Below, piece by piece: positions 17,155 through 25,850 of a stretch of 64,000 nt of DNA (positions are counted from its first letter, which is position 1; every line of letters starts with the position of its first letter). The notes beneath the pieces are model-generated. The model worked only from the letters and a program-made list of their open reading frames with translations, had not been told where the DNA came from and made no database searches. A program made the translations under genes and the position numbers. The stretch is from positions 13,728 through 77,727 of the forward strand of contig DATCJU010000099.1 of NCBI GenBank assembly GCA_036562635.1. Direction: 5' to 3'. This DNA is from DATCJU01 sp036562635. Its GTDB lineage: Bacteria; Actinomycetota; Actinomycetes; Mycobacteriales; Pseudonocardiaceae.

Positions 17155-18126
17155 TCAGTCGGCCGGTTGGTGACGCGCCCGGAGCAACGCGAGCTCGGCC
17201 CGGTGGCGTACGGCCTGCGCCAGCTCCACCGGCTGTTCGATCCGGACCTGATCGCCCAGCCGGAGCAGCAGGCGCACCATCCACTCGTGGTCCGAGTAGG
17301 GCATGCGGATCCGGGTCCGACCCCCGCCGAGCTCCTCGACGTCCTCCACCAGGTAGTACTCGGCCACCCACCGGGCGTCGGGCTCCAGGACCAGCACCGC
17401 GGCGGGCTGGCCGGGCTCCGGCCGGAACAGGCCCGCCGACACGTCAGTGGGCCGGGCGTGCGCCGGGGCGTTCGCCGGCTCGTCCAGCATCCGGGCCTCG
17501 TCGATCCGGTCCAGCCGGAACAGCCGCACCTGCTCCACGGTGCGGCACCACGCCTCCAGGTAGCTCCGCCCCTCGACCAACAGCAGCCGCATCGGGTCCA
17601 CGGTGCGCTCGGAGATGGTGTCCCGGGACGCGGTGTAGTAGCGCATCCACAGGGCCCGGCGCTGCTGCACGGCCTCGGTCACCGCCCGGCGCACCGGCGC
17701 GGGCACCGCGTTCTCCTGGACGCCCAGTCCGACCACGACCCCCGAGGGCTGGGCCCGTCCGACCGCGGCCTCGATCTTGGCCAGGGCACGGCGCACCGAC
17801 TCGGAGTCGGCGACACCGGGTGTCTCGGCCAGGGCGCGCAGCCCGACGAGCAGCGGGGTCGCCTCGGCCGCGGTCAGGCGCAGCGGGCGACGCATACCGG
17901 CGTCGAAGATGACGCTGATCGTGTCGCCCTCGAAGGAGAGGTCGATCAGGTCACCCGGCCCGTAGCCGGGCAGCCCGCACATCCACAGCAGCTCCAGGTC
18001 CCGGCGCAGCTGGCGTACGGTCACCCCGAAGTCGGCGGCGGCCTCCTCGAACCGCACACCGGGGTGCGCCAGCAGGTAGGGCACCAGGGCCAGCAGTCGG
18101 GGCAGACGGTCGGTCGCGCTGCTCAT
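17155..18126 (-). CDS. pafC: PafC, WYL-domain DNA-damage-response regulator
   Basis: 323 residues. An N-terminal winged helix (RLLALVPYLLAHPGVRFEEAAADFGVTVRQLRRDLELLWMCG) is followed by a WYL domain (MRYYTASRDTISERTVDPMRLLLVEGRSYLEAWCR) and the C-terminal WCX extension. With PafB it forms a heterodimeric transcription activator that in mycobacteria drives the LexA-independent DNA damage response. Its ATG overlaps the pafB stop by 4 bases (ATGA), which implies translational coupling and equal subunit supply. Confidence 0.92.
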   Translation of the reverse strand: MSSATDRLPRLLALVPYLLAHPGVRFEEAAADFGVTVRQLRRDLELLWMCGLPGYGPGDLIDLSFEGDTISVIFDAGMRRPLRLTAAEATPLLVGLRALAETPGVADSESVRRALAKIEAAVGRAQPSGVVVGLGVQENAVPAPVRRAVTEAVQQRRALWMRYYTASRDTISERTVDPMRLLLVEGRSYLEAWCRTVEQVRLFRLDRIDEARMLDEPANAPAHARPTDVSAGLFRPEPGQPAAVLVLEPDARWVAEYYLVEDVEELGGGRTRIRMPYSDHEWMVRLLLRLGDQVRIEQPVELAQAVRHRAELALLRARHQPAD

Positions 18127-19151
18127 CGCACGTCCCCTCCCCCAGCGGCCTCCCCCGGGGCGGGCCGGCCGGTGTCCGTCGCATGGGCGCGTAGGGCGCC
18201 CTCCAGCAGCTCGTGCACCGCCTTGCGCAGGGTGTCCGGTTCCAACACCACCACGTCCGGGCCGTATCCGGCGATCCAGCTCGCGGCCGAGTCCGGGTAA
18301 CGCAGGTCGATCTCCACGATGTCGCCGGCCGTGCCGTCCAGCTCCGCCGACCGCAGGTGCCGGGCACGGCGACGCAACCCGTTGGCCTTGTCCCGGGCGA
18401 GCCACAGTCGGGCCGTGGTCGCCGGTGGGGGCGGCTCGGCGTTGCCGGCGACGATCTGCAGCAGGTCGACGTCCGGTGGACGGCGTACCGCGCCGGCGGG
18501 ACCGACGGTCCGCACCTCACCGACGATGCGCGAGAGCCGGAAGCACCGGGTGGCCTGCCGTCCCCGGTCGTGCCCAACCAGGTACCAGCGACCGCGCCAG
18601 GACACCACGCCCCAGGGCTCCACCTCGCGGCGCTGCGCGTCGGGGGCGCTCGACCGGCGGTAGTCGAAGGTCACCGCGTGTCCGCTCTGCACGGCCGCCA
18701 GCAGCGGCCCGAAGGCCGGCTCGCTGGTACGCACCTTGGGCTCCACCGCGGCCGGTACCGAGTCGTCCACGTCGACGCCGGCGGCCCGCAGCTTCAGCAG
18801 TGCCCCGTGGGCAGCACCGGTCAGTTCCGGGGAGTCCCACAGCCGGACCGCCAGCGCGACCGCCGCCGCCTCGTCGGGCTCCAGGTCGATGTCCGGCAAC
18901 TCGTAGTCGTGCCGCGCGATCCGGTAGCCGTCGACCGTGTCGAACACCGAGTTGCGGCCGGTCTCCAGGGGTATGCCCAGGTCCCGCAGCTCCGCCTTGT
19001 CCCGCTCGAACATCCGGAAGAACGCCTCGTCGCTGGGCGCGTCGGCGTAACCGGGCACGATGGAGCGGATCCGCTCGGCGGGAAGGTACTGCCGGGTGGA
19101 CAGCAGGCACAGCACCAGATTGACCAACCGTTCGGCGCGTGCGGTGGACAC
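18123..19151 (-). CDS. pafB: PafB, WYL-domain DNA-damage-response regulator
   Basis: 342 residues from a GTG. An N-terminal HTH (RLVNLVLCLLSTRQYLPAERIRSIVPGY), then the WYL domain (VTFDYRRSSAPDAQRREVEPWGVVSWRGRWYLVGHD) and a WCX domain. Partner of PafC. Although named proteasome accessory factors for their linkage, PafBC are transcription activators of recombination and repair genes. A TAAGGT -10 box ends 6 bases before the GTG, so the transcript is probably leaderless. It heads the unit pafB-pafC-77aa-tatA-tatC. Confidence 0.92.
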   Translation of the reverse strand: MSTARAERLVNLVLCLLSTRQYLPAERIRSIVPGYADAPSDEAFFRMFERDKAELRDLGIPLETGRNSVFDTVDGYRIARHDYELPDIDLEPDEAAAVALAVRLWDSPELTGAAHGALLKLRAAGVDVDDSVPAAVEPKVRTSEPAFGPLLAAVQSGHAVTFDYRRSSAPDAQRREVEPWGVVSWRGRWYLVGHDRGRQATRCFRLSRIVGEVRTVGPAGAVRRPPDVDLLQIVAGNAEPPPPATTARLWLARDKANGLRRRARHLRSAELDGTAGDIVEIDLRYPDSAASWIAGYGPDVVVLEPDTLRKAVHELLEGALRAHATDTGRPAPGEAAGGGDVR

Positions 19152-19157
19152 GAGCGC

Positions 19158-19163
19158 ACCTTA
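19158..19163 (-). promoter_or_regulatory. -10 box of leaderless pafB promoter
   Basis: TAAGGT on the minus strand, 6 bases before the pafB GTG, with no ribosome-binding site between. Confidence 0.6.
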
Positions 19164-19283
19164 ACCCGCCACGCAGAGTGGCGGTGGACCGCAGGGGGTT
19201 TCTCCCCGCTCCGGGAAGGACACCGCAGCACACCCCCTCCTGGACCAGGGCTGGACCGGGACCCACAGGTCCGCAGGGTGTGG

Positions 19284-19300
19284 CCCACCAGAACGGTGGG
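19284..19300 (-). terminator. Hairpin after the Gfo/Idh gene
   Basis: CCCACC-agaac-GGTGGG, a 6-base-pair stem 32 bases downstream of the oxidoreductase stop. It probably separates that gene from pafB. Confidence 0.4.
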
Positions 19301-19331
19301 TCACCGTGCGTTCCCGAGCGGAGACCGGGTG

Positions 19332-20642
19332 TCACCGGACCGCGGTCGGCACCAGGTGCTCGACGGTACCCCGGCGACGCGCCCGTTCCGCGGCGAACAC
19401 CACCCGATGGCTGTCCAGGCTGGCCTCGACCCCGGAGAGCACCAGATCGGGTCGCCCGGCGTGCAGTGCCTCCACCGTGGCCTCCACCAACCCGGCGTCC
19501 CCACCGGCATGCTCTCCCGGGGGCAGCCCGCCGGGCGGAACGGTGTCGATCACCGTGGTCCGTTCGCTGCGGAAGTCGAAGACCTCCAGGTACCGCCCGT
19601 CGCCGGTGATCTGGCCCCGGGACCCGTGGATCCGGGTACGCCGGTTCTCGACCGGGGAGAAGGCCGTGAGGCTGAACGTCGCGGTGATCCCACCCGCGTA
19701 CTCCAGGTTGACCACCTGGTGGTCGCAGACGTCGTTGTCGCAGGCGTAGACGCACCGCCCGTAGGGTCCCTCGGCCAAGGCGCGGTACAACGCCTCCTCG
19801 GTGCGCTCGTCGGTGACCGCCTCCAGCAGGAGCCGCACGGTCCCGTCCCGCTGCAGTCCGGCCCGGTACAGCCGCGGCGCCGAGTAGGGGCAGCCGGGCT
19901 CCAGCACGCAGTCCAGGCAGCGGTCCGCGGCCTCCGGCGGGCGGTTCTCCGGGCGGAAGTGCACCAGGGCACCGAAGGAGGACACGCGCCGGACCGGTCG
20001 GCCGACGAGATATCCCAGCCAGTCGATGTCGTGGCAGGACTTGGCCAGCAGCACGAACGTCGACTCGTTCTCCCGCCGCCAGTTGCCGCGGACGTAGGAG
20101 TGGGCGAAGTGCCAGAACCCGACCGGTTCGAGGTGCTCCACCCCGACGATGTCTCCCACCACGCCGGACTCCAACAGCTCCACCAGCCGACGGGTGTAGG
20201 GCGAGTAGCGCATCACGTGACAGACCACCACCGTGACCCCGGTGCGGCACGCCGCCTCCGCGATGGCCACGCACTCCTGCTCGGAGGTGGCCATCGGTTT
20301 CTCCAGCAGCATGTCGTAGCCGTGTTCGGCACACGCCACGGCACAGGCGTGGTGGTCTGCGTCCTGGGTGGCGACGATCACCAGATCGGCGAGCCGCGGC
20401 CGCTCGAGCATCTCCTGCCAGCAGGAGAAGACCCGGTCCGCGGGCAGCCGGTGCCGCGTGGCGAAACGCTCCCGCCGGACCGGCCGGGGCTCGGCCACCG
20501 CGACGATCCGCGCGTGGGGCTGGGCGGCGACGAGCCGGGCGTAGCCGGAGCCACGCGCCCCGGCGCCCACCACGGCCACCTCCAGTGGGCGGTCGAGCCG
20601 TACCCCGACGTGGTCGTTCAGGTTGATATGTTCGCGTCGCAC
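19332..20642 (-). CDS. Gfo/Idh/MocA family NAD(P)-dependent oxidoreductase
   Basis: About 436 residues from the GTG at 20642, which has a GGGAGG-rich upstream; an ATG at 20669 is possible. VAVVGAGARGSGYARLV is the Rossmann nucleotide site and LLEKPMA the catalytic-lysine EKP motif. Family members oxidise sugars, inositols and related cyclitols. Unusual for the family is a cysteine-rich insertion, CLDCVLEPGCPYS, followed by RCVYACDNDVCDHQ, which could bind a metal; I recall such a subfamily in actinomycetes but not its substrate. It lies between pafA and pafB, with no obvious functional link. Confidence 0.8.
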   Translation of the reverse strand: MRREHINLNDHVGVRLDRPLEVAVVGAGARGSGYARLVAAQPHARIVAVAEPRPVRRERFATRHRLPADRVFSCWQEMLERPRLADLVIVATQDADHHACAVACAEHGYDMLLEKPMATSEQECVAIAEAACRTGVTVVVCHVMRYSPYTRRLVELLESGVVGDIVGVEHLEPVGFWHFAHSYVRGNWRRENESTFVLLAKSCHDIDWLGYLVGRPVRRVSSFGALVHFRPENRPPEAADRCLDCVLEPGCPYSAPRLYRAGLQRDGTVRLLLEAVTDERTEEALYRALAEGPYGRCVYACDNDVCDHQVVNLEYAGGITATFSLTAFSPVENRRTRIHGSRGQITGDGRYLEVFDFRSERTTVIDTVPPGGLPPGEHAGGDAGLVEATVEALHAGRPDLVLSGVEASLDSHRVVFAAERARRRGTVEHLVPTAVR

Positions 20643-20718
20643 CAGGCCTCCCTCCCCCGGCCCGGTCATGAGGGCGCGGCCGGTCGGACGGGCGGCCCGC
20701 GTCCGGCGCGCCGCCCCG

Positions 20719-22077
20719 CTACAGCGAAGCGATCAGCCGCTCAACCCGCTCGTCGACCGCGCGGAACGGATCCTTGCACAGCACGGTCCGCTGCGCCTGG
20801 TCGTTCAGCTTCAGGTGCACCCAGTCGACGGTGAAGTCGCGACCGGCCGCCTGGGCCGCGGCGATGAAGTCACCGCGCAGCTTGGCCCGGGTGGTCTGCG
20901 GCGGGGTGTCCTTGGCCGCCTCGATCTCCCCGTCGTCGGTCACCCGCTCGACCAGGCCCTTGCGCAGCAACAGGTCGTACAGACCCCGGCCCCGGCGGAT
21001 GTCGTGGTAGGCCAGGTCGAGCTGGGCGATCCGTGGGCTGGACAGCTCCAGGTCGTGCTTGCGCCGGTAACGTTCGACCAGCCGCAGCTTGATGGCCCAG
21101 TCGATCTCCCGGTCGATCTTCGACAGGTCCTGCTGCTCGATGGCGTCCAGCGTCCGCCCCCACAGCTCGATGACCCGGTCGGTGGTCGGGTCACTGCCGC
21201 GGGACGCCACGTGCTCCACCGCCCGGGCGTAGTACTCGCGCTGGATGTTCAGGGCCGAGGCCTCCCGCCCGCCGGCCAGACGCACCGGGCGGCGGCCGGT
21301 GAGGTCGTGGCTGATCTCCCGGATGGCCCGGATGGGGTTGTCCAGGGCGAAGTCCCGGAACTGCACCCCCTGCTCGATCATCTCCAGCACCAGGTTGGCG
21401 CTGCCCACCTTGAGCAGGGTGGTGACCTCGGACATGTTGGAGTCGCCGACGATCACGTGCAGCCGCCGGTAACGCTCGGCGTCGGCGTGCGGCTCGTCCC
21501 GGGTGTTGATGATCGGGCGCGAGCGGGTGGTGGCGCTGGACACGCCCTCCCAGATGTGCTCGGCCCGTTGGGACAGGCAGTACACCGCACCCCGCGGGGT
21601 CTGCAGCACCTTGCCCGCACCGCAGATGAGCTGCCGGGTCACCAGGAACGGCAGCAGGACGTCGGCGATGCGGGAGAACTCGCCGGCCCGCGCCACCAGG
21701 TAGTTCTCGTGACACCCGTAGGAGTTGCCCGCGGAGTCGGTGTTGTTCTTGAACAGGAAGATGTCCCCGCCGATGCCCTCGTCGGCCAGTCGCCGCTCGG
21801 CGTCCACCAGCAGGTCCTCCAGGATCCGCTCACCGGCCTTGTCGTGCGTGACCAGCTGGACCAGGTCGTCGCACTCCGCCGTGGCGTACTCCGGGTGTGA
21901 CCCCACGTCCAGGTACAGCCGGGAGCCGTTCCGCAGGAACACGTTGGAGGACCGTCCCCAGGAAACCACGCGGCGGAACAAGTACCGCGCGACCTCGTCC
22001 GGCGACAGCCGGCGTTGACCGTGGAAGGTGCATGTGACACCGAACTCGGTCTCGATGCCGAAGATCCGCCGCTGCAT
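20719..22077 (-). CDS. pafA: Pup--protein ligase PafA
   Basis: 452 residues, the usual length. It starts [14 protein letters not shown] with the glutamine-synthetase-like beta-strand glutamates, and [12 protein letters not shown] holds the catalytic Asp region. [47 protein letters not shown] and the C-terminal PafA domain follow. PafA phosphorylates the Pup C-terminal Glu and joins it to target lysines. TACTGT lies 6 bases before the ATG, a leaderless promoter. It is divergent from the PAP2-kinase gene and separated by the latter from prcA. Confidence 0.95.
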   Translation of the reverse strand: MQRRIFGIETEFGVTCTFHGQRRLSPDEVARYLFRRVVSWGRSSNVFLRNGSRLYLDVGSHPEYATAECDDLVQLVTHDKAGERILEDLLVDAERRLADEGIGGDIFLFKNNTDSAGNSYGCHENYLVARAGEFSRIADVLLPFLVTRQLICGAGKVLQTPRGAVYCLSQRAEHIWEGVSSATTRSRPIINTRDEPHADAERYRRLHVIVGDSNMSEVTTLLKVGSANLVLEMIEQGVQFRDFALDNPIRAIREISHDLTGRRPVRLAGGREASALNIQREYYARAVEHVASRGSDPTTDRVIELWGRTLDAIEQQDLSKIDREIDWAIKLRLVERYRRKHDLELSSPRIAQLDLAYHDIRRGRGLYDLLLRKGLVERVTDDGEIEAAKDTPPQTTRAKLRGDFIAAAQAAGRDFTVDWVHLKLNDQAQRTVLCKDPFRAVDERVERLIASL

Positions 22078-22083
22078 GACTCC

Positions 22084-22089
22084 ACAGTA
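22084..22089 (-). promoter_or_regulatory. -10 box of leaderless pafA promoter
   Basis: TACTGT on the minus strand, ending 6 bases before the pafA ATG. It shares a 90-base divergent region with the promoter at 22155. Confidence 0.6.
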
Positions 22090-22154
22090 GGCGCAATTCG
22101 CCGGTTGTACCCGCCGCCGTTCAGGGTCGGTTCGCCAGGCCGTCTCCACCCGGT

Positions 22155-22160
22155 TAGCGT
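22155..22160 (+). promoter_or_regulatory. -10 box of leaderless PAP2-kinase promoter
   Basis: TAGCGT, 7 bases before the GTG at 22168. No ribosome site with usable spacing is present. Confidence 0.55.
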
Positions 22161-22167
22161 CCGGAGT

Positions 22168-23661
22168 GTGCTGAAGTGGCTGCGTAGAGTGATCAGAAAG
22201 ATCAACGAGGCGGACACCGCCCTCGTTCGCCGCAGCGCGAGGCTCCCCCGATCGGGTGTCGACCCGGGGTTGAAGACCCTCACCACCGCAGCCGACCACA
22301 GCATGGTGTGGTTCGCGATCGCTGCCGCACTGGCCACGCGCCGGGGCGTTACCCGTCGCGCCGCCCTGCGGGGCGTGGCGGCCGTCGGCGCGGCCAGTTG
22401 TGTCACCAACCTGGTCGCCAAACCGCTGTTCCCCCGGCGTCGTCCACCCGCCGAACTCATGCCGGTGCACCGCCGGCTGACCACCCCTCCGGGCTCCTCG
22501 TCCTTCCCCTCCGGACACGCCGCGTCCGCAGCGGCGTTCACCACGGCGGTGGCACTGGAGAAACCCGTGGCCGGGGCGTTGCTGGTCCCGCTCGCCACCG
22601 CTGTGGCCTACTCGCGGGTGCACACCGGGGTGCACTGGCCCAGCGACGTCGTGGCAGGGCTCATGCTCGGTGTCGGGACGGGGCTGGCCACCACGCGGTG
22701 GTGGCCGGTACGCCCGGAGACACCGGCCCTGGCCCGGCCCGGTACCCGGGTCGACCGACTGCCCCTCGGCGAGGGGCTGGTCGTCCTGGTCAACCCCGCC
22801 TCCGGCGATCCGGTGCACGACCCCGGACCGCAGCTGGCAGCCCACTGGCCCGCCGCGACGCTCGTCTATCCCGGCTCCGGTACGGACCTCGCGGACCGGT
22901 TGGAGGGGATCCTCGCCGCCGGGGACGGCCGGGTACGGGCGGTCGGTGTCGCCGGAGGTGACGGTTCGGTGGCCGCGGCGGCCACGGTCGCGGCGCGGCA
23001 CGAACTGCCCCTCGTGGTGGTGCCGACCGGCACCCTGAACCACTTCGCCCGGGATCTGGGCGTGACCGACCCGGCCGACAGCGTCGCCGCGGTGCGCTCC
23101 GGGATGGCGGTGCGCGTGGACCTGGGAACCGTGTGGGTGGACGGCGCGGAACAGTACCGGTTCGTCAACACCGCCAGCCTGGGCGGCTACCCGGAGATGG
23201 TGCGGCTCCGGGAACGGTGGGCGCCACGCTGGGGTCGATGGCCGGCCGCAACCGCCGCCCTGCTGCGCGTACTGGCCGAGGCACGTCCCCTCACCGTCCT
23301 GCTGGACGGGAAGGAACACCGGGTGTGGCTGCTGTTCGTGGGCAACGGCGGCTACCAGCCCAAGGGGTTCGCGCCGAGCTGGCGACCACGACTGGACGAC
23401 GGGTTGCTCGATATCAGGTACGTGCGGGCGGACGTACCGCTCTCCCGGCTACGGTTCGCCACGGCCGCACTCACCGGGGCGTTGTTCCGCAGTCGCACCT
23501 ACGTGCAGCAGGAACAGCAGCACCTGACGGTCGAGGTGCTCGGCGACCCGGTGGCACTGGCCTGTGACGGCGAGGTGCGCACCCGGGGCCGCACCTTCGT
23601 GTTCACCGCGCGGGAGACCACCCTGACGGTCTACCGCCCTGCGGGCGCCGAGCGCGGGTGA
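22168..23661 (+). CDS. PAP2 phosphatase-diacylglycerol kinase fusion
   Basis: 497 residues. The N-terminal half is a PAP2 lipid phosphatase with all three motifs: KPLFPRRRP (KX6RP), PSGH, and [12 protein letters not shown] (SRX5HX3D). The C-terminal half (from about residue 205) is a DAGK domain: [24 protein letters not shown] and [16 protein letters not shown]. One polypeptide thus pairs phosphatidate phosphatase and lipid kinase activities, a fusion known in actinobacteria. Its role may lie in phospholipid or polyprenyl phosphate recycling. The 3' end of the gene is one arm of the terminator shared with prcA. Confidence 0.88.
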   Translation: MLKWLRRVIRKINEADTALVRRSARLPRSGVDPGLKTLTTAADHSMVWFAIAAALATRRGVTRRAALRGVAAVGAASCVTNLVAKPLFPRRRPPAELMPVHRRLTTPPGSSSFPSGHAASAAAFTTAVALEKPVAGALLVPLATAVAYSRVHTGVHWPSDVVAGLMLGVGTGLATTRWWPVRPETPALARPGTRVDRLPLGEGLVVLVNPASGDPVHDPGPQLAAHWPAATLVYPGSGTDLADRLEGILAAGDGRVRAVGVAGGDGSVAAAATVAARHELPLVVVPTGTLNHFARDLGVTDPADSVAAVRSGMAVRVDLGTVWVDGAEQYRFVNTASLGGYPEMVRLRERWAPRWGRWPAATAALLRVLAEARPLTVLLDGKEHRVWLLFVGNGGYQPKGFAPSWRPRLDDGLLDIRYVRADVPLSRLRFATAALTGALFRSRTYVQQEQQHLTVEVLGDPVALACDGEVRTRGRTFVFTARETTLTVYRPAGAERG

Positions 23662-23688
23662 CACCCACCGCGGGCGCCCGCAGGGCGG
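23634..23688. terminator. Long bidirectional hairpin between PAP2-kinase gene and prcA
   Basis: Arms 23634-23649 (inside the PAP2-kinase 3' end) and 23673-23688 pair perfectly over 16 bases. The 23-base loop holds a nested GCGGGTG/CACCCACCGC stem. It ends 9 bases from the prcA stop. Confidence 0.75.
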
Positions 23689-23697
23689 GCGACGACA

Positions 23698-24519
23698 TCA
23701 CGGGTACTCCGGGCTCCCGTTGCCCTCGGACGGGGACGGCGGCTCGGGGCGCTCGCCGTCCTGACTCGGCTCGGCGCCGCCGGACCCCGACCCGGCACCA
23801 CCGGTACCCGACTCGGCGCCGCCGGAGCCGGCTCCGTCGTCGAGCAGCGCCTCCAACGCGGCACCGCGGATACGACGGAACGCCCGGCGCGGACGGTGCC
23901 GGTCCAGCACCGCCACCTCCAACTGGTTCACTCCCAGCCGCTCACCGTTGTTCACCGCGCCGAGGGCCTGCACGGCGACCCGTATCGCCTCCCCCAGCTC
24001 CATGCCCTCGCGGTAGGCCTCCCGCAGCGAGTTGGAGATGGTCTCGGCCTGGCCGCCCATGACCACGAAGTTCGGCTCGTCGGTCACCGAGCCGTCGTAG
24101 GTGAGGCGGAAGAGCTGGTCCTGGCCCAGGCTGTCCCCCACCTCGGCGACGCACATCTCCACCTCGTACGGCTTGGGCTGCTCGGTGAAGATGACGCCGA
24201 GGGTCTGGGCGTAGACGTTGGCCAGCTGCCGCCCGGTGACGTCCCGGCGGTCGTAGCTGTAACCCCGCAGGTCGGCGAACCGGATACCGGCCTGCCGCAG
24301 GTTCTCGAACTCGCTGTACCGCCCGACGGCGGCGAAACCGATCCGGTCGTAGATCTCGGAGACCTTGTTCAGGGTGGTCGAGCGGTTCTCGGCGACGAAC
24401 AGCACACCCCCGGCGTAGGTCAGGACAGCCACGCTGCGACCACGCGCGATGCCTTTGCGGGCGTACTCCGACTTGTCCCGCATCAGCTGCTCGGGTGATG
24501 CGTAGAACGGGATCGTCAC
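23698..24519 (-). CDS. prcA: 20S proteasome alpha subunit PrcA
   Basis: 273 residues. The N-terminal [28 protein letters not shown] is the alpha-subunit H0 helix that gates the pore and binds Mpa. The Ntn fold follows ([37 protein letters not shown]) without an N-terminal catalytic Thr, as expected. The last ~47 residues are a Gly/Ser/Pro/Glu-rich low-complexity tail. The GTG start has AGGAG upstream. A stem-loop separates it from prcB although both would normally form one transcript. Confidence 0.95.
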   Translation of the reverse strand: MTIPFYASPEQLMRDKSEYARKGIARGRSVAVLTYAGGVLFVAENRSTTLNKVSEIYDRIGFAAVGRYSEFENLRQAGIRFADLRGYSYDRRDVTGRQLANVYAQTLGVIFTEQPKPYEVEMCVAEVGDSLGQDQLFRLTYDGSVTDEPNFVVMGGQAETISNSLREAYREGMELGEAIRVAVQALGAVNNGERLGVNQLEVAVLDRHRPRRAFRRIRGAALEALLDDGAGSGGAESGTGGAGSGSGGAEPSQDGERPEPPSPSEGNGSPEYP

Positions 24520-24579
24520 AGCAGCGCTCCTGACAAGCTCGAACGGACGGGGGTTGGCGTGGGAACGAACTCACAACCG

Positions 24580-24611
24580 GATGGGGCCGACCTCCTGCGG
24601 TCGGCCCCGTC
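24580..24611 (-). terminator. Stem-loop between prcB and prcA
   Basis: GGGGCCGACC (24583-24592) pairs with GGTCGGCCCC (24599-24608), and three more pairs including one G-U extend the stem to 24580/24611. It lies 5 bases after the prcB stop and 61 bases before the prcA start. It could be an attenuator or an RNA-stability element within the operon rather than a full terminator. Confidence 0.55.
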
Positions 24612-24616
24612 GGGTC

Positions 24617-25462
24617 TCAGCCGCCGGGCCGCTCCCGGCGCGCGGCCACCACGGCCTCGGTGACCGCGGCGACCTCCTCCTCGGGCAGTCGCACCGCGCC
24701 CTCGGCGGTGATGGTGACGACCACGGGGTAGATCCCGCGGTGCAGGTCGGGCCCGCCGGTGGCGGTGTCGTCGTCCGCCGCGTCGTACAGGGCCTCGACC
24801 GCGGTCCGCACCGCGGTGTCCACGTCGGCGTCCGGCTCGTACCGCTTCTTCAGCGCCGACTTGGCGAACAGCGATCCGGAGCCCACCGCGTGGTAGCCGG
24901 CGGCCTCCTCGAACCGACCGCCGGTGATGTCGTAGGAGATGATCCGCCCGGCCCGGTCGGGGTCGGGGGCGTCCAGGTCGTAACCGACGAACAGCGGCAG
25001 CACCGCCAGGCCCATCATCGCGCCGTCGAGATTGCCGCGCAGCATGCTGGCCAGGCGGTTCGCCTTGCCGTCCAGCGACAACGGCACGCCCTCGAGCTTC
25101 TCGTAGTGCTGCAGCTCCACCGCGAACAGCCGCGCCATCTCGATACCGACGCCGGCGGTACCCGCGATGCCCACCGCCGAGTACTCGTCGGTGACGAACA
25201 CCTTCTCGATGTCCCGTTGGGCGATCAGGTTCCCCATGGTGGCCCGCCGGTCACCGGCGATGACCACTCCACCACGGCAGGTCAGCGCGACGATGGTGGT
25301 GCCGTGCGGAGCCTCCACGTACCCCTCCGGCAACGCACGCCGTCCCGGCAGCAGCTCCGGAGCGGCCATGCGGAGAAACTCGGTGAACGAAGAAGTGCCC
25401 GGAACGAGGAATGCCGCTGGCAGCGCCCCAGCGCGCTGGGGCCGGACCGAGGTGTGTTCCAT
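24617..25462 (-). CDS. prcB: 20S proteasome beta subunit PrcB
   Basis: 281 residues. The start at 25462 begins a propeptide of about 54 residues, after which autocleavage at [13 protein letters not shown] would expose Thr55 as the catalytic N-terminal nucleophile. [30 protein letters not shown] matches actinobacterial PrcB. Seven copies form each inner ring of the chamber. AGGAGA lies 13 bases upstream of the ATG. The gene lies between pup and prcA, with hairpins on both sides. Confidence 0.95.
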   Translation of the reverse strand: MEHTSVRPQRAGALPAAFLVPGTSSFTEFLRMAAPELLPGRRALPEGYVEAPHGTTIVALTCRGGVVIAGDRRATMGNLIAQRDIEKVFVTDEYSAVGIAGTAGVGIEMARLFAVELQHYEKLEGVPLSLDGKANRLASMLRGNLDGAMMGLAVLPLFVGYDLDAPDPDRAGRIISYDITGGRFEEAAGYHAVGSGSLFAKSALKKRYEPDADVDTAVRTAVEALYDAADDDTATGGPDLHRGIYPVVVTITAEGAVRLPEEEVAAVTEAVVAARRERPGG

Positions 25463-25509
25463 CGGCTGGATCCGTCTCCTGATCGCTTGTCGGGATGGCA
25501 TGCGCGGGC

Positions 25510-25534
25510 GGGCCGCCCCGACCCGGGGCGGTCC
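25510..25534 (-). terminator. Stem-loop between pup and prcB
   Basis: Arms 25510-25520 and 25524-25534 form an 11-base stem with one mismatch (a G-U pair on one strand) and a 3-base loop, 16 bases after the pup stop and 48 bases before prcB. Confidence 0.5.
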
Positions 25535-25549
25535 GCACCACACCTGGTG

Positions 25550-25744
25550 TTACTCGCCGCCCTTCTGCACGTAGGCGCGAACGAAGTCCTCGGCGTTCTC
25601 CTCGAGGACGTCGTCGATCTCGTCCAGGATGGCGTCGACGTCCTCACCCAGCTTCTCGCGGCGTTCCTGGCCTGCCGGCGCGGTCTCCAGCGCCTCGTCG
25701 TCGCCGTCGCCACCACCGTGCCGCTGTACCTTCTCCTGCGACAT
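25550..25744 (-). CDS. pup: Prokaryotic ubiquitin-like protein Pup, ending in Gly-Gly-Glu
   Basis: 64 residues from the ATG at 25744, which has GGGAGG 5 bases upstream. The C-terminal half (LGEDVDAILDEIDDVLEENAEDFVRAYVQKGGE) is the coiled-coil-forming, Mpa-binding region. The final codons read GGC GGC GAG TAA, so Pup ends in Glu and is ready for PafA without deamidation. Mycobacterial and Streptomyces Pup end in Gln. The N-terminus is disordered, and MSQEKVQRHGGG is conserved. Located dop-pup-prcB-prcA as usual. Confidence 0.95.
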   Translation of the reverse strand: MSQEKVQRHGGGDGDDEALETAPAGQERREKLGEDVDAILDEIDDVLEENAEDFVRAYVQKGGE

Positions 25745-25775
25745 CTCGCCTCCCGGGTCGGTGGACCTACCATGA

Positions 25776-25781
25776 ACATTA
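25776..25781 (-). promoter_or_regulatory. Candidate -10 box for pup
   Basis: TAATGT on the minus strand, about 31 bases before the pup ATG and downstream of the dop stem-loop. No clear -35 box. It would give pup its own leadered transcript. Confidence 0.35.
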
Positions 25782-25820
25782 CCCACTGCGGCCACCGGGC
25801 GTCTCGTGTCACTCGAGGGC

Positions 25821-25841
25821 GGGTCGAGGTCCCGTCGACCC
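25821..25841 (-). terminator. Stem-loop after dop
   Basis: GGGTCGA (25821-25827) pairs with TCGACCC (25835-25841) across a 7-base loop, 9 bases downstream of the dop stop and about 77 bases before pup. Confidence 0.5.
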
Positions 25842-25850
25842 GGTTCCCGG

